Assembly (NCBI RefSeq): GCF_008123425.1
Contig: NZ_VSSS01000032.1
Coordinates: 215,049 to 279,048 of the forward strand
Length of the DNA: 64,000 nt
Origin: Bradyrhizobium rifense
Lineage (GTDB): Bacteria > Pseudomonadota > Alphaproteobacteria > Rhizobiales > Xanthobacteraceae
Direction of reading: 5' to 3'
Shown: positions 9,177-17,671 of the stretch, one piece after another
How the letters are laid out: the number at the start of each line of letters is the position of its first letter
Numbering within the stretch: position 1 is the stretch's first letter
Program-made: the position numbers and the translations under genes
Notes under the pieces: model-generated
Told to the model about the DNA's origin: nothing
The model's database searches: none
What the model saw: the letters and a program-made list of their open reading frames with translations, nothing else

Positions 9177-9923
9177 CTAGATCCAGAGCCACGGACAAAC
9201 GGTGTCCAGTGCGACCCGGATGTAGAACTTCCAGATGTTGTCGGTTGCATATCCCTTGTTGTCGAGGCCGCGGATGCCGCTGACGAGCGGCACCGTTCGG
9301 AACCGTGGAATGAATTTCGACGTTTTCGGCGCGGCCTCGAAATCGTCACGCAGCGCCTTTTCGGGGAACGCGGCGGCGGACGTCTCCTCGTAGAGCTTGC
9401 ACTTGCCCTGGAGGTATTGGCGATAGCCGGCTTTGGTCCACGCCATCATGTACATGTCGACCACCCTTTTGGGGTAGTTCCGCATGTTGACGTAGAAAGC
9501 GAACCCTTTCGGGGTCTTCTGGATCAGCTTGGCAAGATTCAGGACGATGTAGCGGCCGGTCATCTTCCAGATCGGGGTGTCGGCATCGCAATCCCTGATG
9601 AAGCGCGAATTCGCCATCGCGTGATCGAGCAGGAACAGCTCGCCGTAGCCGCGGCCGTACATCTGAGGATAGTCGAGCCCCGCAAAGGAAATAAACTCGA
9701 TCTTGTCGACGATGTTCAACTGCTCGGCGATGGCCTTGAGACTGGTCAGGTCGGATTCCGAGTTCTCGACGAAGACAATCTGGTCGATGCACTGGCCGAC
9801 CAGCCGGCCGTAGAACCAGAGCGCGTCTTCATAGTCCTTGCGGCGGAGGGCGGGATCCTTCCGCCCAAGGCTTCGCACGTCGGCTTTCGGCGTGATGGTC
9901 GCCGTCAAAATCAGAATATTCAT
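9177..9923 (-). CDS. Putative glycosyltransferase of the polysaccharide cluster, family not recognised
   Basis: The start is placed at the ATG (MNILILTATI) with AGGA 6 nt upstream, giving 248 residues; the frame stays open 42 nt further upstream. The N-terminus is a hydrophobic strand, followed by VFVENSESDLTSLK and later FIRDCDADTPIWKMTGRYIV. The DCDAD could be a DxD-like metal site and the WKMTGRY segment suggests sugar-nucleotide handling. The C-terminus has hydrophobic and aromatic residues (CPWLWI). It sits between the secreted hydrolase and a flippase gene whose stop is 45 bp upstream of its start. I do not recognise the family with certainty, and the glycosyltransferase call comes from motif pattern plus context. 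Confidence 0.6.
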   Translation of the reverse strand: MNILILTATITPKADVRSLGRKDPALRRKDYEDALWFYGRLVGQCIDQIVFVENSESDLTSLKAIAEQLNIVDKIEFISFAGLDYPQMYGRGYGELFLLDHAMANSRFIRDCDADTPIWKMTGRYIVLNLAKLIQKTPKGFAFYVNMRNYPKRVVDMYMMAWTKAGYRQYLQGKCKLYEETSAAAFPEKALRDDFEAAPKTSKFIPRFRTVPLVSGIRGLDNKGYATDNIWKFYIRVALDTVCPWLWI

Positions 9924-9967
9924 GGGTCCTTTCGATGTCATCTCATCAATCCCTCGCGGCGGCATGG

Positions 9968-11410
9968 CTAGGTGGCAGCGACGCGCTCCTTGTTGAGTTC
10001 GAGATCGCGCAGGCCGAGCAGGCTTCGTGCCAGTTGGCGATGAAACAGCAGGTAGCTGATCGCGATCGTCAGGACGTATGCGGTCGTGCCAAGCATCCAG
10101 GCCGACTTCGGCGTGGCGGCCATCTCCATGACGCGATTTGCGGCAACGAGGCCGAGCATCGTGGCGACCGTTGCGGGCGCAAGCGCCTTGACCAGATCAA
10201 GCACCGGCAGCTTGGTTTCCCACGAGGTGATCAGCATTGTGGCGACGGACACGATGAGCGTCACCGCAAGATAGATCTTGATGATCCCGATCAGCCCGAA
10301 TCTCAGGCCGATGACGAACGCCACGATGGTCGAGATGCTGTTCGCGGTCGAAACCCAGAATTGCAGCTGAGCCTTGCCCCGCGACAGCAGCATGGCGCCG
10401 CTATAGGCGGTGATCGACTGCGCTGCGCCGGCAATCGACATCAGCCCGACCAGCGGAATGATGCCGGTCCACTTGGCCGGAAAGAACGCGGTGAAAAGAT
10501 AGTCTGCGCCGAACGTGAGATAGAGCATGCCGGGAAAGACCACCGCGGCCGTCAGCGACAGCACACCGCAAATGATCTGGTTGCGCTCCTGCAGCGATCC
10601 CTTTGCGGCCTGACGACTGAGTGTCGCCATGAGCACGCCGCTGCCGGGCCAGGTGATCACCATCAGCGGAAGGATCATGATCTGGTAAGCCAGACCGTAC
10701 AGACCGACAGCGGCCGCGCCCACGGCACCGCCGATCAGGACGTTGCCGACCGCGCGACCGGCAAAGTTGAGCAGATTGCTCGCCAGCACCCAACCGCCGA
10801 AGGTCAGGATCGAGCGCACGCGGCCCCATTGAAAGTTGAGCTGCACATCCTTTCGCGCGATGATGGCGAAGGCCGCGGCGCGAACGATCTGCACGACGAC
10901 ATAGTAGGCGACCAGCGACCAGACGCCCCAGCCCAGGAAGGCGCCCAGAACGCATGTGAGCACCGACACGATGACGGCGATGATCTCGACGCTCGCCACG
11001 ACCTGGTAGCGCAGATGCCGCTCGAGCACGGCGCGCGGGCCGAGGGCGGCAATGGAGAGCACCACCGAAATCGACAGCGTGGCGAGGACGCTTCCCAATC
11101 CCTCCATCTCGAGACCGGCGGCGAGAGGCGCGGAGATCACCGCCAGGATCACGGCGCAGAGCAAGCCGATGGCGCAGATCAGTGTGATCGCGGCGCCCGC
11201 GTCGTTCCGATCGAGCGTCGGCCGCTGCACCATGGCGCTCGACATGCCCAGATCGGTCAACAGCGCGATGAATCCGACGAACGGCAGTGAAAAGGTGACC
11301 AGGCCGAATTCGGCCGGCGCCGCGAAATACGTCATCATGACGGTCATCGCGAACTGCAGGCCGGACTTGAGAACGTTCATGCCGGACATCGACAGCAGAT
11401 TTTTCAGCAT
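9968..11410 (-). CDS. MOP-superfamily polysaccharide flippase (Wzx/ExoT/WzxC-like)
   Basis: With the ATG at 11410 (MLKNLLSMSG; GGAG 9 nt upstream) the product has 480 residues and about 12-14 predicted membrane helices with short loops. The N-terminal LTDLGMSSAMVQR and later AVGNVLIGGAVGAAAVGLYGLAYQI patterns are typical of lipopolysaccharide/exopolysaccharide exporters of the polysaccharide-transporter group. Such proteins flip undecaprenyl-linked repeat units to the periplasm for polymerisation. It is followed downstream by the putative glycosyltransferase and preceded by a second, different flippase gene, so the cluster encodes two translocases. Confidence 0.85.
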   Translation of the reverse strand: MLKNLLSMSGMNVLKSGLQFAMTVMMTYFAAPAEFGLVTFSLPFVGFIALLTDLGMSSAMVQRPTLDRNDAGAAITLICAIGLLCAVILAVISAPLAAGLEMEGLGSVLATLSISVVLSIAALGPRAVLERHLRYQVVASVEIIAVIVSVLTCVLGAFLGWGVWSLVAYYVVVQIVRAAAFAIIARKDVQLNFQWGRVRSILTFGGWVLASNLLNFAGRAVGNVLIGGAVGAAAVGLYGLAYQIMILPLMVITWPGSGVLMATLSRQAAKGSLQERNQIICGVLSLTAAVVFPGMLYLTFGADYLFTAFFPAKWTGIIPLVGLMSIAGAAQSITAYSGAMLLSRGKAQLQFWVSTANSISTIVAFVIGLRFGLIGIIKIYLAVTLIVSVATMLITSWETKLPVLDLVKALAPATVATMLGLVAANRVMEMAATPKSAWMLGTTAYVLTIAISYLLFHRQLARSLLGLRDLELNKERVAAT

Positions 11411-11592
11411 TACGTCGATCTCCGGGCGCCACGCGATGACGCCCACTCAGGTTCCATGCGGCCCAGCCCTGCACCCGCGCGTTTATCTCGCACATGCACA
11501 ACTGGCAAGACAAGCAATCGGGCAGCAGGCATTGCCAAGTTGTTGGGCAGGCCATTTTTCATTGCGAACAGCATCGCGGCGTCACGCTGTCG

Positions 11593-13005
11593 TTACACAT
11601 CCGATCGGGATGCGCCGGCAGCCTCGAGGAAGCGCCCCTTCCAGGCGAGGAGTGCGACGATGGCGGTTGCGACCACGATCTTCGCAACCAGCGCAATCGG
11701 CGACGCCGAGGGCACGGCCGAAAATGCGCCGATGAAGGCCGAGCCCGCGACGGATGCCGCGACCAGCCCCCATCGCGGCGTTGCGCCGAACCGCACCATG
11801 GGGCCCGCCGCGAGCACGATGATGATCGCGGTTGCGACGATCGCACCGACCAGGACATAGGTCGGCGCTCCCGTGATCGCCTGCGTTGGCACCGCGACGG
11901 CCAGGACGAGCAGCAATTGGCACAGCGCGACGACGACGAGACGCGTGGCGGACTTCGTCAAATGAGGGGCGATCGCGAGCGTGGATTGCAGATGGCAGTG
12001 CATGAAATAGAAGCCCGCTGCGGCGGCCGAGGTCTGGAGAAAGCTTGCCAGAATGGGCGCCGGAACGAACAATTGTCCCGCGTCCGGCAGAAAGCCGATC
12101 AGGCCTCCGAGCATCACCAGCGTGGCGCATATGATAAAATCGAGCAGATGCGCGACGGCCGCGCGGGAGTCGTCGGCACTGCCGCGCTCGTATTGATGGA
12201 CGACTTCGGGATAGTTGACGGTGTGGATGGCCGCGACCAGCACTGCAAACGGCCGCTGCAGCAGGTCGATCGCCATCGAGAAGCCTGCGGTGACCGCTGG
12301 AGCGCTCGCACCCAGCGCTGAAACGACGACGAAGCGTATCGAGACCGGGACCGAGAGGTGGAGCACCGAGGCGCCGGCGGCGAGCATCCCGTAGCGGGCG
12401 AAGCCGCTCCAATCCTCCAGCAGGGCCGGACGCGTCACTTTCTGAAGTTTGTGGGGATGCAGCAGCTGCCCGGCGATCAGGCTGGCGATCTGGGCGCCCA
12501 GCATACCGAGCAGCGCCGCGTGCGCCGTGCCGTGGAGCCACGCGCCGGCCGCCGCGCCGCCCACCATCAGCGTGGCTCTCAGAATGAGGAGAAACGCGGC
12601 TGCGCCAAGCCGGTGCGAGACGCGGACAACCATGAAGTGGAGATCCGTCGCGCCCTGCGCCACGGCCAGTGCAAGGCCGACCAGACCTACGCTTGTGGCG
12701 ATCGGACTAGCGATCGAAACGGCGAGGCCCCCGATCACCAGAAGCGCGAGCGCGCTGGCTAGCGCGGCGCCGAACAGGGACGTTCTCAGTCGCGCCGCGT
12801 CGTCATGCATGGCGGCGGCCAGGAAGCGCACGCCGGCCAATTGCAGCCATTCGAACATCAGCACGCTGAGCAGCTGACTGGAAGCGAGCGTGAGCGAGAA
12901 ATTGGCGTAAGCGAGCGGCGAGAGGATACGGCCGAGCAGAAAGATGAGGATGATCGCCGCCGCACTCTGATAGACGACCCCGACAAGCGCGAACAGACGG
13001 GTCAT
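11593..13005 (-). CDS. Second MOP-superfamily oligosaccharide flippase-like protein
   Basis: This 470-residue polytopic protein has about 12 hydrophobic helices. It starts MTRLFALVGVVYQSAAAIILIFLLGRILSP, the usual first helix and GR(I/V)LSP turn of MOP polysaccharide transporters. It shares little obvious sequence with the neighbouring 480-residue flippase, so the two are unlikely to be a recent duplication. It may move a second lipid-linked glycan, or a modified subunit, across the inner membrane. The Shine-Dalgarno sequence is weak, and a 7-bp hairpin (13010-13031) lies directly upstream of the ATG. Confidence 0.75.
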   Translation of the reverse strand: MTRLFALVGVVYQSAAAIILIFLLGRILSPLAYANFSLTLASSQLLSVLMFEWLQLAGVRFLAAAMHDDAARLRTSLFGAALASALALLVIGGLAVSIASPIATSVGLVGLALAVAQGATDLHFMVVRVSHRLGAAAFLLILRATLMVGGAAAGAWLHGTAHAALLGMLGAQIASLIAGQLLHPHKLQKVTRPALLEDWSGFARYGMLAAGASVLHLSVPVSIRFVVVSALGASAPAVTAGFSMAIDLLQRPFAVLVAAIHTVNYPEVVHQYERGSADDSRAAVAHLLDFIICATLVMLGGLIGFLPDAGQLFVPAPILASFLQTSAAAAGFYFMHCHLQSTLAIAPHLTKSATRLVVVALCQLLLVLAVAVPTQAITGAPTYVLVGAIVATAIIIVLAAGPMVRFGATPRWGLVAASVAGSAFIGAFSAVPSASPIALVAKIVVATAIVALLAWKGRFLEAAGASRSDV

Positions 13006-13009
13006 GGCA

Positions 13010-13031
13010 GCTTCAGGCTGCGGGCTGAAGC
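13010..13031. promoter_or_regulatory. Small hairpin just upstream of second flippase gene
   Basis: GCTTCAG and CTGAAGC form a perfect 7-bp inverted repeat with an 8-nt loop, ending 4 nt before the flippase start codon. It could affect ribosome access or be the end of the upstream glycosyltransferase transcript. No function is shown. Confidence 0.25.
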
Positions 13032-13074
13032 GCAGGACGGAGCGGGCTTGTTGCGCAAACCGGTCATCCCAGGG

Positions 13075-14274
13075 CTATTGCTTGTGCCGGCTCAGGAGCT
13101 CGAAGGCGTCGCGATATTCGGCGATGACGTCGGTGAATGTCCGATGGTCGTTCTTCTCGGCGAGCTTGTCGACCATCGCCGCCAGCTCCTCGGGATTCGA
13201 CATGATGCGCAGAATGCTGTCCGCGAGCGACTTCGGATCCGGCGCGGTCAACCAGCCGACGGCACCGCGCTTGACGGCCTCGGGAATCCCGCCGAATTGG
13301 GTCCCGAGGAAAGGCTTTCGTGCGGCTTGCGCGTCGGCAACGACGAGCGGACCCGGCTCCTCCCAGATCGGCGGAATCACGACGACGTCGATCTGACGGT
13401 AGAATGTCTCGGGCTCGACGAAGCCAAGAAATTCGATGCTCGCCTTCGGCGCGATGGCCCTGAGCTCGTCCTGTATCTCCGCGTCTGCGACGCCCGCGAT
13501 GACGAGGCGCACCCGGTCATGGGGAAGATAGGCCAACGCCTTGACGAGATTGTAGATGCCTTTTTCTTCGGTCACACGGCCGATGAATCCGAGGGTCAGG
13601 ACGGGACCCGCGGAATATTTCGAAGGCGCGGCGACCGGCACCGTCGATGCGTGAGGGATGACCTTGCGCAGCTCTGTATCGGCGAACAGGCCCGTCTCCA
13701 GATGGATGTCGAGGATGCGCTCGCTCACGCCGACGACGCCGCGCAGATATCGGGTTGCGCTTCGGCGGTTGATGGTCAGCAGCCTGCAGCTCATGCAGGT
13801 ATGCTCGCAGGCCTTCCCCTTCGAGAAGCGCGAGCACCGCGGGCAGGTCAGGTAGTAGTCGTGCAGGGTGTGAAGCACCGGCACATTGAGCTCGGCCGCC
13901 GTTTTCCATACCGCCGTGGTGAGGCCCGAGAGGTTGTTCGAGTGCAGCACGTCGGGCTTGAATGCCTTGATTCTGCCGGCAACAAGTTCGGCGCTTTGAC
14001 GCCAGTCCTCCGTCGCGTGCCACAATCCGCGCGCAGGCGCGCTTCGCTGTCCGGTGAAGGGCCGGTAGATGTTATGGACCGGTGCCGAGTACACGTCGAT
14101 GCCGTTGCTCGTCTCCATCGCCTGTTCAGGCAGCGAGGCGGCGCGAACGACTTCGACTTCATCGCCATTTTTCAGAAGGCCTTCGGCAACGCGGCGCACG
14201 AATATCTCGGCCCCGCCGACCACCTTCGGTGCGCCCGGTGTCGGGTACAGTGACGATGTGATCAATATCCTCAT
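13075..14274 (-). CDS. Glycosyltransferase family 4 (GT-B fold)
   Basis: The start is placed at MRILITSSLYPTPG, 18 nt inside the longest frame, giving 399 residues. The N-terminal GGAEIFVRRVAEGL glycine loop and the C-terminal GFIGRVTEEKGIYNLVKAL plus EEPGPLVVADAQAARKPF are standard GT4 motifs; the usual E-x7-E is modified to EEPGPLVVAD. A cysteine cluster (CPRCSRF..KACEHTCMSC, around residues 140-165) is shared with the next gene upstream. It probably adds a sugar to the lipid-linked repeat unit on the cytoplasmic side. The donor is unknown. Confidence 0.85.
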   Translation of the reverse strand: MRILITSSLYPTPGAPKVVGGAEIFVRRVAEGLLKNGDEVEVVRAASLPEQAMETSNGIDVYSAPVHNIYRPFTGQRSAPARGLWHATEDWRQSAELVAGRIKAFKPDVLHSNNLSGLTTAVWKTAAELNVPVLHTLHDYYLTCPRCSRFSKGKACEHTCMSCRLLTINRRSATRYLRGVVGVSERILDIHLETGLFADTELRKVIPHASTVPVAAPSKYSAGPVLTLGFIGRVTEEKGIYNLVKALAYLPHDRVRLVIAGVADAEIQDELRAIAPKASIEFLGFVEPETFYRQIDVVVIPPIWEEPGPLVVADAQAARKPFLGTQFGGIPEAVKRGAVGWLTAPDPKSLADSILRIMSNPEELAAMVDKLAEKNDHRTFTDVIAEYRDAFELLSRHKQ

Positions 14275-14325
14275 GGAAAGGATCTCATCCAATAATCGTA
14301 TGTGAACGAACCCTGGGAGTCCTTC

Positions 14326-15540
14326 TCATCTGTCTCCATCGGTGTTCGAGCTGCCTTCTAAATAGACGTCGAGATATTGTCCGGTGACAGCTTCCGGTGT
14401 GAAGCTGGCTGCAAAGTCAGGCCGAGGCGGAAAAGTCTGCTTCCATTTCGGTGCCTCACTGATTGCCTGCTTCATCAGTTCGGCGAGTTTGTGGAAGTCA
14501 CTTGGCTCATAAGAGCCGAGTGAGGTCGAGAAATGAGAGATTTCAGGTATTCCGCCGGCGGTAGAGCAAATGGTCGCACGTCCGGCATTGATGCTTTCTA
14601 TCAGTGTCCGCGGCAATGGCTCCGGCCAAACCGAGCTAATTAGGCAAACATCCACGGCGGAGTAAAATTCCGCCGACTTTACAAAGCCAAGCCATTTGAT
14701 CCTCGGATTATCATACCGTCCTTTCAGCTCTCGCTCGTAAACTTCCAAGCCCTTTCCGGCGATTTTGAGTTGCCAGCCGGAATCGGGGAGCAGAGAGACC
14801 GCTTTAAGGACGACATCGATGCCCTTTTCGGGCTCAACCCGGCCGATAAAGCCGAAAGTCAGGTCGGCGTCCGGGGACGGCGGGGCAAGTCCCGCGCTGG
14901 AGTCCGCGATGTTGTAGATCACCTTGTGAGGTACGCCCGGGAAGAAACCGGGTTTCAGGTGCCGGTCCAGCACATACTGGCTGTTGGAGACCACCGCATC
15001 GACCATGCGCGAGGCGTAGAGATATGGCATGGTCATCGTCTTGCATGCCAGGCAGCGCTCCTTGCACGTGTCGCCCTTGCTGAACAGCGTCGACCGTTTG
15101 CAGATGAGCGAGTAGTCGCGCAGCGTATGGACGACGCGCATATTGCGACGCTTGGCCTCCGCCCACAGCGACACGGAGAATCCGGTCAGATTGTTGGTGT
15201 GAACGACATCCGGCTTCTCGGTGTCGAGAATCGCGGCAAAGCGCTTGGCAGCACGCCTATTCCAGGTATCTCGCAAGTGCCATCGCAGTCGGTCGAGCCG
15301 TGGCGGCTTTCGCGTCTGTCCAAACGGCCAATAGGTGTTGTCGATCTGCACGCGGTAGGTGCGGATGCCGTTGCGATCTCCGACCGCGACGTCGCCCTCC
15401 TTCTGCAGGGAGACGACGGCGACCTGGTGGCCGTTGCGCATGAAGGCTTCTGCGAGCAGCGATACCGATACCTCTGCTCCGCCCATGATGTCGGGAGGAT
15501 AGAGGGTGTTCACGATAAGTATCTTCAACGATCGCCTCAT
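14326..15540 (-). CDS. Glycosyltransferase family 4, paralogue of the neighbouring GT4
   Basis: The start at MRRSLKILIVNTLYPPD (15540) gives 404 residues; the open frame extends 30 codons further to 15630 but that part does not look like this family. It has the N-terminal GGAEVSVSLLAEAF loop, GFIGRVEPEKGIDVVLKAV, and WPEPLPRTLIESINAG near the C-terminus. It also has the same cysteine-rich insert as its downstream neighbour (CKRSTLFSKGDTCKERCLAC). The shared order and insert suggest a tandem duplication that diverged to different acceptors or donors. It belongs to the same minus-strand series as the flippases and Wza. Confidence 0.85.
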   Translation of the reverse strand: MRRSLKILIVNTLYPPDIMGGAEVSVSLLAEAFMRNGHQVAVVSLQKEGDVAVGDRNGIRTYRVQIDNTYWPFGQTRKPPRLDRLRWHLRDTWNRRAAKRFAAILDTEKPDVVHTNNLTGFSVSLWAEAKRRNMRVVHTLRDYSLICKRSTLFSKGDTCKERCLACKTMTMPYLYASRMVDAVVSNSQYVLDRHLKPGFFPGVPHKVIYNIADSSAGLAPPSPDADLTFGFIGRVEPEKGIDVVLKAVSLLPDSGWQLKIAGKGLEVYERELKGRYDNPRIKWLGFVKSAEFYSAVDVCLISSVWPEPLPRTLIESINAGRATICSTAGGIPEISHFSTSLGSYEPSDFHKLAELMKQAISEAPKWKQTFPPRPDFAASFTPEAVTGQYLDVYLEGSSNTDGDR

Positions 15541-15685
15541 GCGTTGATCGTAGATGGGGGCGCACCTCGCTTGCCACGCAATAGCTGGCTCTGCAATCGC
15601 ATTCGATCCCAAAACGACGTGAACGATCACGTCGGAATGAGGCCGAAATAGTCACCCGATATTCAAGAAGCGGGCCATGACATCC

Positions 15686-15719
15686 TGCCCGGACCTTCGC
15701 GCGTGGCGAGATCCGGGCA
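15686..15719. terminator. Hairpin downstream of the Wza-type gene
   Basis: TGCCCGGA and TCCGGGCA form an 8-bp stem about 25 bp past the stop of the minus-strand export gene, in the gap before the GT4 gene. No T-run is evident, so it may only weaken read-through. Confidence 0.3.
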
Positions 15720-15742
15720 AGAGAGAGTCTCGAGCGTGGCCG

Positions 15743-16984
15743 TTACTTGGAGTTGACCACGACGCTGGAGATGTTCGACGCGTTCGTTGAAGCTGCGTCC
15801 AGCGGGGCCATGAGCTTGATAAACTCGGTCGAGGGCGATTCCGCGACCGAAATCACGTCGTGATCGCGCATCCTGAAGGTATCCGCCTGGAACCAGCCGT
15901 CAGGCTTGCTCATGTCAAACTTGTAAACGGCCGGGATGGTCTTGGTCGGGAATTGCGAGACATTGATACCGATACGCTCGAGCAGCGGCTTCGGCTCGAA
16001 ACGATAGACGTAGATCGACTTGGAATCGGCGCGGACGCTATCGAGACCGCCGGCTTTCGCGAGCGCCTCGGCGAGCGACATGTTGTCGTTCTCGAAGGTG
16101 AAGCGGCGGTTGTTGGTTCCGCCGATCGATCCCGGCGATGGCGTCGATCCGAACGCCATGTAGACCCTGGGAATGCGGGTCAGGAAGACGACGTCGCCCG
16201 GAGCGAGCAGCGTGTCCTCGTTGGGATTATGCACGACCGAGGACATCGACTCGTTGTAGGTGCGTCCTTCGCGCTTGATCGTGATCGTGCTCTCGTAGGA
16301 CGGGTACTTGGGGCCGCCGGCGCGCGCGATCGCGCCCATCAGGCGGATGCCGCCCGGGTCGACGGGAAAGCGCTGCGGCGAATTGACTTCGCCGAGCACG
16401 CTGATCTGGTTGCCGCGCTGTTCTGCGACGCTCACGACCGCCTGCGGATCGATGGCGCGATCCTTGAGGCGTTCGCGGATGATGTTCGAGACGGCGCGCG
16501 GCGTCAGACCGGAAACCTTGATCGATCCGGCGTAGGGGATGTTGATGTTGCCGGACTGGTCGACCTGCTGGCGCGGGATGTCGACGAAGTTGCCCGGCCG
16601 CACGCCGGCTTCACGCGGAATGAACAGACCGCCCGCCTGCGCTTCATAAACGGTCACGGTGACGATGTCGCCGACGCCGATGGTGATGTCGCGATAATTG
16701 CCGCCGGGGAGGCGGGAGAAGATCAATCCGGCGCTGTCGGTAAACCCGTTGGTCGCCTGCAGCACAGCCGGATTGACCGGCATCAGCGCATAGGCGAGCG
16801 GCGCGGTCGGTTCGGTGATCAGCGCGGCATTTGTTTGCGTGGAGACGGCATCGGGAGCGTCTAACGGAATGAAGCCCGCGCAGCCGGTCAGCGAAATGCT
16901 GATCGCCGCAACGGCCAGAATCCGGCTAATCCCGAAATCCGAATGAGCTTGTTCGGTCCTAGCCAATGTCTTTCCCTCGCGCAC
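15743..16984 (-). CDS. Wza/ExoF-type outer-membrane polysaccharide export lipoprotein
   Basis: The 413-residue protein has a cytosolic tail, a hydrophobic segment and the lipobox LTGC with Cys35, so it should be a lipoprotein processed by signal peptidase II. The region from DITIGVGDIVTVTVYEA (about residue 98) is the polysaccharide export (Poly_export) domain. Two SLBB-type segments follow: VSVLGEVNSPQRFPV... and FTFENDNMSLAEALAKAGGL. Proteins of this family form the octameric outer-membrane channel of Wzy-dependent export. It is the first gene of the minus-strand run 15.7 to 1 kb and has a 538-bp upstream region with a tandem 21-bp repeat. Confidence 0.9.
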   Translation of the reverse strand: MREGKTLARTEQAHSDFGISRILAVAAISISLTGCAGFIPLDAPDAVSTQTNAALITEPTAPLAYALMPVNPAVLQATNGFTDSAGLIFSRLPGGNYRDITIGVGDIVTVTVYEAQAGGLFIPREAGVRPGNFVDIPRQQVDQSGNINIPYAGSIKVSGLTPRAVSNIIRERLKDRAIDPQAVVSVAEQRGNQISVLGEVNSPQRFPVDPGGIRLMGAIARAGGPKYPSYESTITIKREGRTYNESMSSVVHNPNEDTLLAPGDVVFLTRIPRVYMAFGSTPSPGSIGGTNNRRFTFENDNMSLAEALAKAGGLDSVRADSKSIYVYRFEPKPLLERIGINVSQFPTKTIPAVYKFDMSKPDGWFQADTFRMRDHDVISVAESPSTEFIKLMAPLDAASTNASNISSVVVNSK

Positions 16985-17522
16985 ACTTAAAATCTGAATT
17001 ACCGTAGCAACTGTTCAGCTACTGAGTCACTGCTGCGTCTTCGTGATTATGGTAAAGCACTTATGGCTGTGACCTTATTGCCACTTGTGAACATACGTAC
17101 ACGTGCATTCGACTGGTCAAATCTTGTGCGAGATGTGCTCTTTTCCAAGCAACTCGCGAATTTTTCTAAGCAGCTCGCAAATTAGACATACCAGTGTCAG
17201 ATCGATGTCACGATCGAGGCCTCGGTTCATCCAGCGAGCAGCGCGCAAGCGCGACCGGCGCATTCGACAGCATCTCCGCGAGACGGCGCTGCCGTAAACT
17301 TCAGGTGTTGAATTCGAATCAGCGCGCACTCTGCGTTGTATTTTCGCGGGTCTTGCGGTGAGCTTGGCTGTCGCCCGTCAGCATCTGCATCGATATTTCG
17401 GTGACGGGATTCCGCCTCCGTTAACCCCTGGATTTGGAAGCTGGCGTCACGCTGGCGTCCCTAAGGTCTTCCTAATCCCGATCCGGCTAGGTGTCGGGCA
17501 AACAAAAGGGAAGACGAAGACA
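16985..17522. other. 538-bp intergenic region upstream of the export gene
   Basis: No convincing gene is seen. It is less GC-rich than its surroundings near 16985-17190. It contains the tandem 21-bp repeat at 17141-17182 and a short direct repeat CTGGCGTC near 17442-17462. It must hold the promoter of the Wza-type gene (leftward) and may drive the 45-codon gene at 17523 (rightward). Confidence 0.5.
17141..17182. repeat. Tandem imperfect 21-bp repeat
   Basis: Two adjacent 21-mers (17141-17161 and 17162-17182) match at 18 of 21 positions, with the core AAGCARCTCGCRAAT. The period equals two helical turns, as expected for two regulator dimers bound on one DNA face. It lies about 160-200 bp upstream of the Wza-type gene. 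Confidence 0.6.
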
Positions 17523-17660
17523 ATGTTGCAAACCGGGCTGTTCGCGGCGGGCTTTCTCATCTGTGCGATGGCCGTCATGTTCGCGATCGCGTGGTCGTTC
17601 TCCGATCAACGCGTCATCGATGCCGATCTGGCGCAGGGCGACGTCCACCGGATGGCCTGA
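17523..17660 (+). CDS. Possible small single-pass membrane protein (45 aa)
   Basis: From the ATG at 17523 a 45-codon frame encodes a short hydrophilic start, one long hydrophobic segment (about residues 5-26, FLICAMAVMFAIAW) and an acidic C-terminal tail. A purine-rich GGGAAGACGAAG lies upstream as a loose Shine-Dalgarno sequence. It stops 12 bp before the convergent GT4 gene. No family is recognised. The clean N-in/C-out type layout favours a real small protein, but chance cannot be excluded. Confidence 0.4.
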   Translation: MLQTGLFAAGFLICAMAVMFAIAWSFSDQRVIDADLAQGDVHRMA

Positions 17661-17671
17661 TCGACAGGTCT

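Noticed and set aside
9935..14253. Long plus-strand frames opposite the flippase and GT4 genes (451, 275 and 482 codons)
   Set aside because: They are antisense shadows rich in Arg/His/Asp/Gln. The real genes on the minus strand have membrane helices or GT motifs.
17103..17329. Two overlapping short frames in the gap upstream of the export gene
   Set aside because: Arg/Ser-rich, no Shine-Dalgarno sequence, and they cross the tandem 21-bp repeat that looks regulatory.
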